A stretch of DNA of 22,281 nucleotides from Candidatus Bathyarchaeota archaeon (GTDB taxonomy: Archaea; Thermoproteota; Bathyarchaeia; Bathyarchaeales; DTEX01). Within the stretch, counting starts at the first letter, position 1. Each line of letters starts with the position of its first letter. The translations under genes were made by a program, and so were the position numbers. The DNA is taken from assembly GCA_026414245.1 (NCBI GenBank), contig JAOAJJ010000004.1, forward strand, positions 1 to 22,281, written 5' to 3'. Of the stretch, positions 1-6,528 are shown in pieces. The notes under the pieces are model-generated. The model made no database searches and was not told where the DNA came from. It saw nothing but the letters and a program-made list of their open reading frames with translations.

Positions 1-1019
1 GCTACTGGACTGAAACGATCGACAGGTGGCATAGAGAGGGACTGCCTTTAGAAAAGAAGACTGATAGAGATATAGAGCTATATTTAGGGCTTGAGGGATG
101 GGACTGCATCGAGATGCTGCCTATAAGAACCGGTCTCTGGCCGACGCCTCCGGAGAGGATTATAAGGGAGGAGAAAGACAGAGCTATAATAGATGATGGT
201 TTAGGCGGCATATATGTTAAAACCATCTCCTCTTCCTCTGTCCCACATTATATTCGCTATCCACTTAAAAATAGAGAAGACTGGGAGAAGCTGAAACCCT
301 TCTTTAATCCAGATACGCCTGGCCGCTTCCCATTAAATTGGGAGGAGGTTGTTGAGAGCTATAGGGAGCGGGATTATCCGCTAGGTATCAGTGTTGGAAG
401 TCTTTACGGCTGGCTGAGAAATCTGATGGGTGTTGAGAGGATATCAGTAGCGTTTTATAGAGACCCGGATTGGATCGCTGAAATGATGGATACCCTCGTT
501 AATTTATGGATTAAGATAATTCGCAAGGCTCTTAGGGATATTAAAGTTGACTTTGCAACATGGTGGGAGGACATGTGCTACAGCCGCGGGCCGCTAATAT
601 CAGTTAAGCATTTTGAGGAGTTTATGGTTCCAAGGTATAGGAAGGTTACCGGGGTCTTAAAGGAGTATGGTGTACATATAAATATTGTCGATTCTGATGG
701 CGACGTAAGTATGCTTGTATCGGGGTGGCTTAAAGCGGGAATAAACTGCATGTTTCCGCTTGAAGCCCGCTTTACTAATGTTTATAGGCTTAGGGAGGAG
801 TATGGCGATAAGCTTCTCCTCATGGGCGGCGTAGATAAGTTTGCTTTATTAGGCGGCGAGAAGGGGATAGAGAAGGAGCTTGAGAGGCTTACCCCTCTAC
901 TCAAAGAGGGCGGATATATACCGACAGTTGATCACAGGGTTCCGCCAGAAATCTCCTATCAAACTTACCTAACCTATCTTAGGAAGAAGCGCTCTTGGAT
1001 TGGTAGAAGAGATATTTAA
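1..1019 (+). CDS. Uroporphyrinogen-decarboxylase-family protein, 5' truncated by window edge
   Basis: The reading frame is open from base 3, so the true start lies left of the window and the internal ATG at 114 is not the start. The 338 visible residues begin with YWTETIDRWHREGLP, typical of the N-terminus of URO-D-fold proteins of the MtaA/CmuA group. Later family-like stretches are the WWEDMCYSRGP segment, HINIVDSDGD and the GGVDKFAL segment near the C-terminus. The HemE signature RQAGRY is absent from the visible part, so haem biosynthesis is unlikely. The Cys-rich zinc site expected of MtaA-type methylcobamide:CoM methyltransferases is also not evident. Substrate is therefore unknown; a corrinoid- or methyl-transfer role is only a family-level possibility. 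A PdxA-family gene follows after 31 bases on the same strand, suggesting co-transcription and perhaps a shared catabolic role. Confidence 0.85.
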   Translation, partial: YWTETIDRWHREGLPLEKKTDRDIELYLGLEGWDCIEMLPIRTGLWPTPPERIIREEKDRAIIDDGLGGIYVKTISSSSVPHYIRYPLKNREDWEKLKPFFNPDTPGRFPLNWEEVVESYRERDYPLGISVGSLYGWLRNLMGVERISVAFYRDPDWIAEMMDTLVNLWIKIIRKALRDIKVDFATWWEDMCYSRGPLISVKHFEEFMVPRYRKVTGVLKEYGVHINIVDSDGDVSMLVSGWLKAGINCMFPLEARFTNVYRLREEYGDKLLLMGGVDKFALLGGEKGIEKELERLTPLLKEGGYIPTVDHRVPPEISYQTYLTYLRKKRSWIGRRDI

Positions 1020-1050
1020 CCATGATTATTTTTCCTAGAGGTTAGAAATA

Positions 1051-2061
1051 ATGGTGAGGTCGACGAGACCAATTATTGGGGTAACTATCGGAGATCCTGC
1101 TGGCATAGGCCCCGAAATCTCCATAAAAGCTTCGCTTGAAGCAAGCGTGCTTAGAGTATGTAAACCCGTTCTCATAGGAGACTTATCAGTATTAAAAGAG
1201 GTTAGTGAACGTTTAGGGTTGAATGCCGCCTTTAGAATAATAGATTCCCCGAGAGAGGCTAAGGGTAGAGGGGGTTCAATTGATTTAATTAACCTCAATA
1301 ATGTGAAGTTGGAAAGCCTACCTATCGGGGAGGCTTCCGCAGAGTCGGGGCGAGCGTCAATACAGTATATTGAGAAAGCAGTTGAGTATGCTTTAAGGCG
1401 GGAAGTCTCCGCCATATCCACTGCGCCAATAAATAAAAGGGCTATAAATATGGCGGGCAGCGAACACATCGGGCATACCGAGATCCTGGCAGCTCTATGC
1501 GGGGTCGAAGAGCCCTTAACGATGTTTTGGGTTAAAGGAATGCGCATCTTCTTTCTAACTAGGCATGTGCCCTTAACCGAGGCTGTTAAAGCGGTTAAGA
1601 AGGAGAGGATAATCGATATGGTTTTGAAAATCAAAAAGGTGCTGCGTCAGATGGGGTTGAATAACCCGAAAATAGCTGTGGCTGCATTAAATCCCCACGC
1701 TGGTGACGGGGGTCTAATAGGCAGCGAGGAGAATAAAGAAATAATTCCGGCAGTAAGCGCTCTTCAAAACATGGGCTTAAGCGTCTTCGGCCCAATTCCA
1801 GCCGACAGCATCTTTCATCAAGCGCTGGAGCGAAAATATGATGCTGTACTATCGCTTTATCACGACCAGGGGCATATAGCCGCCAAAACCCTAAACTTCT
1901 ACGGTGCGGTCGCTGTAACCCTTGGTCTCCCATTTATAAGAACATCGGTTGATCATGGGACAGCGTACGATATTGCTTGGAAGGGGCTGGCGAACCATAA
2001 GAGCCTAGTTGAAGCCATAAAATTAGCTGCGAAGCTCTCAAAAGTCTATTCGCCGGAGTAG
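1051..2061 (+). CDS. PdxA-family NAD-dependent 4-phospho-hydroxyacid dehydrogenase
   Basis: 336 residues, full length for the PdxA family (4-hydroxythreonine-4-phosphate dehydrogenase and relatives). Visible motifs in order: TIGDPAGIGPE (12-22), SEHIGHTE (137-144), RHVPL (171-175), NPHAGDGG (214-221), YHDQGH (270-275) and DHGTAYDIAW (301-310). His172, His216 and His271 match in spacing the three metal-binding histidines of E. coli PdxA (166, 211, 266). The start is supported by GAGGTT about 8 bases before the ATG. Most archaea make pyridoxal phosphate through PdxS/PdxT, so this protein may instead be a PdxA2-type enzyme acting on threonate- or erythronate-4-phosphate, or another catabolic dehydrogenase. 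No DUF1537 kinase partner is seen here; the only sugar kinase in the window is about 11 kb away. Family is certain, substrate is not. Confidence 0.9.
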   Translation: MVRSTRPIIGVTIGDPAGIGPEISIKASLEASVLRVCKPVLIGDLSVLKEVSERLGLNAAFRIIDSPREAKGRGGSIDLINLNNVKLESLPIGEASAESGRASIQYIEKAVEYALRREVSAISTAPINKRAINMAGSEHIGHTEILAALCGVEEPLTMFWVKGMRIFFLTRHVPLTEAVKAVKKERIIDMVLKIKKVLRQMGLNNPKIAVAALNPHAGDGGLIGSEENKEIIPAVSALQNMGLSVFGPIPADSIFHQALERKYDAVLSLYHDQGHIAAKTLNFYGAVAVTLGLPFIRTSVDHGTAYDIAWKGLANHKSLVEAIKLAAKLSKVYSPE

Positions 2062-2070
2062 GTAGGATGA

Positions 2071-2463
2071 ATGCGGAAAGTAATATTTGATGCAAACTTC
2101 CTCTTTCTCCCCACCCAATTTAAAATAGATATTTTCAGCGAAGTTGAAGGCTTAATTGGACGATTTGAACCAATTGTTCTCTCAGTAACAATAGAAGAGC
2201 TTAAAAAGCTGTCGTCTAAGGGCTCTGAAAAAACCCGGAGACAGGCTTTATTAGCCATGGAGATGGCTAAAAGATGCGGGATCATGCATGTTGATATAAA
2301 ACCCGAAGAGAAACATGATGATGTGTTGTTACGGGTAGCAAAGGAGAAAAATTGCATAGTTGCAACAAACGATAGGGTTCTTAGAAGAAAGCTGAGAGAA
2401 AACAGCGTGGCGACTATTTTTCTCAGGAAAGGTTCCCGCCTACAGGTTGAAGGATACGTTTAA
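2071..2463 (+). CDS. PIN-domain ribonuclease-like protein (archaeal Fcf1/VapC9 type)
   Basis: 130 residues, essentially one PIN domain. Acidic residues expected for metal binding are present: Asp7 (FDAN), Glu42/Glu43 (IEEL), Asp83/Asp84 (HDD) and Asp101 (TND). The pattern FDAN...ATNDRVLRRKL is typical of the stand-alone archaeal PIN proteins related to Fcf1/Utp24, often annotated VapC9, which are linked to rRNA processing. No antitoxin-like partner lies next to it, arguing against a toxin-antitoxin role. It starts 9 bases after the PdxA-family stop, with GGTAGG just before the ATG, so it is probably translated from the same transcript. Target RNA is unknown. Confidence 0.8.
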   Translation: MRKVIFDANFLFLPTQFKIDIFSEVEGLIGRFEPIVLSVTIEELKKLSSKGSEKTRRQALLAMEMAKRCGIMHVDIKPEEKHDDVLLRVAKEKNCIVATNDRVLRRKLRENSVATIFLRKGSRLQVEGYV

Positions 2464-2500
2464 TCAATAGAAGAATCTAAAGCCATACTCAAAGCAAAGT

Positions 2501-2508
2501 TTTAATAC
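2501..2508 (+). promoter_or_regulatory. TATA-like box upstream of the GNAT gene
   Basis: TTTAATAC lies in the short gap after the PIN gene. A start about 26 bases downstream would be near 2530, just before the ribosome-binding site of the acetyltransferase gene. Called from spacing and composition only. Confidence 0.4.
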
Positions 2509-2549
2509 TTCTTCCGCTCTTCTACCTTTTGTCCCCGAGAGGGGATGGC

Positions 2550-3062
2550 TTGAAACTTGAGATTATTGATGTTAAAGTGAACCCTCTAAGGGACGAGGAA
2601 ATTAAAGACATAGTTAACATCGAACGCCACCCGCTAGTTAAAAAATGGCTTGTCGAATACGCTGATGAAAGCTTCGAGAAGGAACTTGAAGAGTACACTA
2701 GATTTTTTAATAGTCTTCGAGACAATAATAGAGTTGACGTTTTGGTTGCGAAAATCGACGGGAACATAGCCGGCTTCTTAGCTCTTTGGCGTATGGATGA
2801 CAATGAACACGTTGCAAGTATAGGTGTAAGCACTCACCCAGACTACTGGGGTAAGGGTGTAGCGACGAATCTGATAAAAGAGTCTATAAAGCTCGCCAAG
2901 AAGAAGGGTATTGGGAAGCTTATCATAGAAACTCTTGAGGAAAATAGCGTTATGAGACATGTGGCTGAAAAACTAGGATTTAAGCTTGAGGAAATAAGGA
3001 AGAAAAAGATTTTCAAAGATGGCGACTATCATGACGAAGTTGTTTATTCACTAAAGCTCTAG
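2550..3062 (+). CDS. GNAT-family N-acetyltransferase
   Basis: About 170 residues with a GNAT fold. The acetyl-CoA pyrophosphate loop is YWGKGVA (about residues 99-105), preceded by the strand segment ASIGVSTHPD and followed by the C-terminal pattern VAEKLGFKLEE, as in RimI/RimJ-type enzymes. Start choice: the frame opens with TTG at 2529, but GAGGGG at 2539-2544 sits 5 bases before a second TTG at 2550, which I prefer. The TATA-like box at 2501 would put transcript start near 2530, so a leaderless TTG at 2529 cannot be excluded. The next gene is a lysine 2,3-aminomutase. In methanogens AblA (aminomutase) is paired with AblB (a GNAT) to make N-epsilon-acetyl-beta-lysine; from memory AblB is clearly longer (about 270 residues), so equivalence is only a hypothesis. 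The substrate could equally be a protein N-terminus or another amine. Confidence 0.85.
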   Translation: MKLEIIDVKVNPLRDEEIKDIVNIERHPLVKKWLVEYADESFEKELEEYTRFFNSLRDNNRVDVLVAKIDGNIAGFLALWRMDDNEHVASIGVSTHPDYWGKGVATNLIKESIKLAKKKGIGKLIIETLEENSVMRHVAEKLGFKLEEIRKKKIFKDGDYHDEVVYSLKL

Positions 3063-3089
3063 CGAAGTCAAAAAATGTTGACAGAAAAC

Positions 3090-3098
3090 TTTAAATAT
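3090..3098 (+). promoter_or_regulatory. TATA box of the kamA-like gene
   Basis: TTTAAATAT preceded by the purine-rich GAAAAC, a plausible BRE. A start 25-26 bases downstream would be near 3120, leaving a leader of about 48 bases that holds the hairpin at 3126-3147. This suggests the aminomutase gene has its own promoter rather than relying on GNAT read-through. Confidence 0.55.
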
Positions 3099-3125
3099 CT
3101 GCTTTACTGTGCATACATTACTCTT

Positions 3126-3147
3126 TGTAGCACCGAAGCGTGCTACA
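3126..3147 (+). promoter_or_regulatory. Perfect hairpin in the 5' leader of the kamA-like gene
   Basis: TGTAGCAC and GTGCTACA form a perfect 8-bp stem closing a 6-base loop (CGAAGC), with a possible ninth T-G pair. It lies between the inferred transcript start (about 3120) and the ATG at 3168. No T-run follows, so it does not look like a terminator of the upstream gene. No clear Shine-Dalgarno sequence precedes the ATG. A cis-regulatory or RNA-stability role is possible; function is not shown. Confidence 0.4.
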
Positions 3148-3167
3148 GCGAGCGCGCGAAATAGAAA

Positions 3168-4274
3168 ATGGGAAAAAACTGGAAAAATATTCTCAAAGAG
3201 AGTATAACTAGACCAGAGCAAATTCTAGAGAAGTTTAATATTGATGTTAAGCCAATTAAGGCTGTTGCTGAAAAGTATCCGATGTTTGTGTCAAGATACT
3301 ATTTTAACCTTATAGAGGATGTTGACGACCCAATATGGAAGCAATGTATACCGAGCCCGCTTGAGCTCCAAGACCCCTATGGATGCGAGGATCCGTTAAA
3401 TGAGGAAGAAGATAGCCCGGTGCCCGGTTTAGTGCATAGGTATCCAGACAGGGTGTTGATGTGCGTATCTAACAGCTGCGCAACATACTGCAGGTTCTGC
3501 ACTAGGAAAAGGAGGATTGGTAAACCCTCCATTGTCTTCTCAGATGACATCTATCTGGCGCAGATTAAGTATATTCGTGAAAATCCAAGTATTAGAGATG
3601 TGCTTCTCTCCGGCGGAGACCCATTCATGCTCTCCGACGAAAAAATAGATTTTCTCTTGGGGAAGATTAGGGCAATCCCTCACGTTGAGATACTGAGGAT
3701 AGGCACGAGAACGCCGTGCACTCTACCTCAAAGAATAACCCCAAAGCTATGCAGGATTCTTAAAAAATATCATCCATTATATGTTAACGTTCACTTCGAG
3801 CACCCGCGTGAGATAACTGAAGAAAGCGAGCATGCATGCGGATTATTGGCTGACGCCGGAATACCCCTAGGAAATCAATCCGTCCTTTTAAAGGGCGTTA
3901 ACGATGATCCTGAAGTCATGAAGAGCTTAGTCCAGAAGCTGCTTAAAATACGTGTCAGACCATACTATCTGTTCCAGATGGATCTCGTTAAGGGGACATA
4001 CCACTTTAGAACGAGGGTTGAAGTCGGCCTTAAAATACTTGAGAGCCTGATTGGATGGACATCTGGTCTAGCCATACCGCGCTTCGTTATAGATGCTCCT
4101 GGTGGAGGAGGAAAAATCCCGCTTCAACCAAACTATATTCTCTCGATAAACGATGAAAAAATCGTTTTAAGAAATTATGAGGGGAAAATATTTGTCTACC
4201 CTCAGATACCTATGGAGAAAGAGGGAAATGATTTCTTGCTAAGTTCAAGATCCGTGAACGCTGTGATACCCTAG
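3168..4274 (+). CDS. kamA: Lysine 2,3-aminomutase (radical SAM, PLP-dependent; KamA/AblA family)
   Basis: 368 residues, alignable by eye with clostridial KamA over most of its length (EDPLNEEEDSPVPGL, HRYPDRVL, VRDVLLSGGD, GNQSVLLKGVND). The radical-SAM cluster cysteines are Cys104, Cys108 and Cys111 (CATYCRFC). The PLP lysine is Lys316 in DAPGGGGK. Asp272 (FQMDL) and Asp309 (VIDAPG) are at exactly the spacing of Asp293 and Asp330 of C. subterminale KamA, which bind the substrate epsilon-amino group. Glutamate 2,3-aminomutases lose these aspartates, so L-lysine to L-beta-lysine is the best prediction. Cys268 of the clostridial enzyme, a zinc ligand, is Asp here (Asp247), and the C-terminal Cys-rich tail is missing, so the inter-subunit zinc site appears absent. 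Two ATP-grasp genes, a GNAT and a transporter surround it, suggesting beta-lysine is further modified. Confidence 0.9.
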   Translation: MGKNWKNILKESITRPEQILEKFNIDVKPIKAVAEKYPMFVSRYYFNLIEDVDDPIWKQCIPSPLELQDPYGCEDPLNEEEDSPVPGLVHRYPDRVLMCVSNSCATYCRFCTRKRRIGKPSIVFSDDIYLAQIKYIRENPSIRDVLLSGGDPFMLSDEKIDFLLGKIRAIPHVEILRIGTRTPCTLPQRITPKLCRILKKYHPLYVNVHFEHPREITEESEHACGLLADAGIPLGNQSVLLKGVNDDPEVMKSLVQKLLKIRVRPYYLFQMDLVKGTYHFRTRVEVGLKILESLIGWTSGLAIPRFVIDAPGGGGKIPLQPNYILSINDEKIVLRNYEGKIFVYPQIPMEKEGNDFLLSSRSVNAVIP

Positions 4275-4309
4275 AGACGCTTAAACGCTGCGTGGAGAGG
4301 GCTGTCTTC

Positions 4310-5365
4310 ATGGTTTTAAGGGTTGGTTTGACATATAATCTCAAGAAGAAAGTTTCTGAACACGAAGGTTTACCGGAAGACTACTATATAGAGTTTGACG
4401 ATGAGAACACTGTTAACGCTATAGCTTCAGCCCTAGCTTTAGGTGGATGCAGGGTTATAAAGATTGAGGCTGATGAGAACGCTTACATGAGGCTACGTAA
4501 ATCTAAGCCAGACATAGTCTTTAACATTGCTGAAGGCATGCATGGTGAAAGTCGTGAGTCTCATATACCAGTCATACTGGAGATGCTTAACATACCGTAT
4601 ACTGGTTCTGGACCAGCAACCCTAGCTATATGCTTAGATAAAGCCATGACGCATAAAGTTTTAAGCGCATATGGGGTTCCCTCACCGAAGTTCCAGGTTT
4701 TTAAGCGGGCTGATGAGGAGCTCGATAGCAGCCTAGATTTCCCGCTGGTTGTCAAACCCTTGCTCGAGGGCTCAAGTAAGGGGATTAGAAGCAGTTCCCT
4801 AGTTAAAGACGAGGTAAGCCTTAAAAGGCAGGTTTCATGGGTTATAGAAACCTATCGTCAGCCGGCTATAGTTGAAGAGTATATGCCAGGCAGGGAGTTT
4901 ACCGTTGGGTTGATAGGAAATGATGAGCCCTTTGTTCTTCCTATAGTTGAAATACAGCTTGATAAGCTGCCTAACGGGGCAAGCCCAATATATTCCTATG
5001 AAGCTAAGTGGGTTTGGGACACTCCGGAAAACCCTCTGGACATATTTAGATGTCCAGCCGATATCCCTCCGGAACTTGATGAAGAGATTAGAGAGATAGC
5101 CATCAAAACTTTCAAGGTATTAAATTGTAGGGATTTATGCCGCATAGATATGAGGTTAGATAGGGAGGAAACGCCAAGGGTTCTAGAAGTTAATCCACTA
5201 CCCGGCTTAATACCAGATCCAAACTCCCATTCATGCCTACCTGAAGCGGCTAGAGCAGCAGGCTTCACATACGAACAATTGATTTGCACGATTCTCTGGC
5301 AGGCCCTAAAGAGATATGGTCTTCAAAGTCTCTTTAAAAATAAGCATTTAGTGAAGATCCCGTAG
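4310..5365 (+). CDS. ATP-grasp ligase, D-alanine-D-alanine ligase-like (copy A)
   Basis: 351 residues from the ATG at 4310, which has GGAGAGG at 4294-4300; a GTG at 4292 would add six residues but has no better site. Predicted Ddl-like ATP-grasp ligase forming an amide bond through an acyl-phosphate. Visible: N-terminal pre-ATP-grasp fold (VGLTYNLKKK), IVFNIAEGMHGESRESHIP (69-87), IPYTGSG (95-101), ATP-binding lysine in VVKP (147-150), loop EGSSKGI (153-159), EEYMPGREF (189-197), RID (278-280) and Mg-binding EVNPLPG (293-299). It keeps the glycine after the EVN motif and a following SHSCL, resembling the segment that holds the second D-Ala in true Ddl, but with a five-residue insertion. An archaeon of this type is not expected to make murein, so the substrate is likely another amino acid. 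It begins 35 bases after the kamA-like stop, so beta-lysine is an attractive but untested substrate. Confidence 0.85.
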   Translation: MVLRVGLTYNLKKKVSEHEGLPEDYYIEFDDENTVNAIASALALGGCRVIKIEADENAYMRLRKSKPDIVFNIAEGMHGESRESHIPVILEMLNIPYTGSGPATLAICLDKAMTHKVLSAYGVPSPKFQVFKRADEELDSSLDFPLVVKPLLEGSSKGIRSSSLVKDEVSLKRQVSWVIETYRQPAIVEEYMPGREFTVGLIGNDEPFVLPIVEIQLDKLPNGASPIYSYEAKWVWDTPENPLDIFRCPADIPPELDEEIREIAIKTFKVLNCRDLCRIDMRLDREETPRVLEVNPLPGLIPDPNSHSCLPEAARAAGFTYEQLICTILWQALKRYGLQSLFKNKHLVKIP

Positions 5366-5369
5366 AAAT

Positions 5370-6431
5370 TTATCTCTTAGGCGGGAGACTTTTACCAGCC
5401 CTCTCAAGCGCGAAGCCAAGTATTTTTTCAATAAAATCCTCAAAAGATATTCCAGCGGCTTTCAAGGATCTGGTGAAACCGGCTTCAGGGGATATATCGG
5501 GATTAGGGTTAACCTCAAGGACATATGGAGTCTCAGTTTTACTTTCAAAGCGTATATCAACCCGTGCGTAATCCCTGCATCCTAATGCCTCGTACGCTTT
5601 TAATGCGGCATTCTCTACTTTAATTCTTATCTCACTGCTTAATTTTGCAGGGCAGACTGGCTTAGTTTTAGCGTATTCTTCGCTTTCCTTGAGCCATTTA
5701 GCTGCATAATCCACTATCTTCGGCTCATCCTCAAAGTCGAAGATTATTTCCGATATCGGGAGTATAATTGGGTTCTCATTGCCCAGTATTGATACGTTAA
5801 ACTCTCTTCCAGCAATATACTCTTCAACGAGAGCCGGCTGCCTATACAAGTTAATAATATACTCGACTTGCCTCTTAAGCTCCATATAATCCCTAACAAA
5901 GCTACGTCGTGATATCCCTATGCTGGCGTCCTCCCTCAGCGGCTTAACGATCAACGGAAAATTTAAATCTTTTAAATCTTCTTTAAGGGAGGAGTTGCGT
6001 TCAGTTATCACGCAGTAATTTGGCGTCGGCACACCGCATGCCTTTAGAACAGCTTTAGCCAAGCCTTTATTTTGACATAACCCAAGCGTTAATGGAGGTG
6101 ACCCAGTGTACGGTATTCCTAGTATTTCGAGTATAGATGGAGCGTGCATCTCGAGGCTGCTGTCTCCCATAAAACCCTCACAAAGATTTATAACCACGTC
6201 TGGTTTGAGAAACTTAAGAGCTTTAACGGTCTCCTCAATATCATCTTTCACCGGAAAGAGATGATGGTGAATGCCAAGCCTCTTAAGGGCTTCTTGAACA
6301 GCATTCACCTGGTCTAAAACCTCTTCTTCAGCCAAATAATCTATTTCTTCGCCTCTCAGAGGTTTAGAAGGAGAATTGAATAATATGCCGACTCTAATAG
6401 TCAAATCCCGCACTCCCGTAATCTTTCCCAA
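5370..6431 (-). CDS. ATP-grasp ligase, D-alanine-D-alanine ligase-like (copy B)
   Basis: 353 residues, a diverged paralogue of the ATP-grasp gene at 4310-5365; the two stops lie only 4 bases apart, tail to tail. Motifs: VVINLCEGFMGDSSLEMHAP (79-98), IPYTGSPP (106-113), IVKP (161-164), EDASIGI (167-173), EEYIAGREF (203-211), RVDIRF (290-295) and EVNPNPDISPEAGF (306-319). In place of the LPG after EVN it has NPD, losing the glycine that in Ddl helps form the oxyanion pocket, so its acceptor probably differs from copy A. The start is uncertain: TTG at 6431 lies about 3 bases from the start predicted from the TATA box at 6458-6463, giving a nearly leaderless message, while a GTG or TTG seven to ten codons further in is possible. 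The divergent MFS gene shares its promoter region. Confidence 0.82.
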   Translation of the reverse strand: MGKITGVRDLTIRVGILFNSPSKPLRGEEIDYLAEEEVLDQVNAVQEALKRLGIHHHLFPVKDDIEETVKALKFLKPDVVINLCEGFMGDSSLEMHAPSILEILGIPYTGSPPLTLGLCQNKGLAKAVLKACGVPTPNYCVITERNSSLKEDLKDLNFPLIVKPLREDASIGISRRSFVRDYMELKRQVEYIINLYRQPALVEEYIAGREFNVSILGNENPIILPISEIIFDFEDEPKIVDYAAKWLKESEEYAKTKPVCPAKLSSEIRIKVENAALKAYEALGCRDYARVDIRFESKTETPYVLEVNPNPDISPEAGFTRSLKAAGISFEDFIEKILGFALERAGKSLPPKR

Positions 6432-6457
6432 TCTTCCATCTTCGTTAATATCTAAGC

Positions 6458-6463
6458 ATATAT
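6458..6463 (-). promoter_or_regulatory. TATA-like box for ATP-grasp copy B
   Basis: ATATAT core within AATATATG on the minus strand. Transcript start 25-26 bases away would be near 6434, almost at the TTG start codon. Confidence 0.4.
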
Positions 6464-6487
6464 TCTCTTAAGAATCTCGGAGAGAAG

Positions 6488-6495
6488 TTTATTAA
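6488..6495 (+). promoter_or_regulatory. TATA-like box for the MFS-kinase fusion gene
   Basis: TTTATTAA, with predicted transcript start near 6517. It lies about 25 bp from the divergent box of ATP-grasp copy B, so both promoters fit in the 82-97 bp between the genes and could be co-regulated. Confidence 0.4.
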
Positions 6496-6528
6496 GGTGT
6501 CGTATTTCAATGTTTGGTTACAGGGTAT

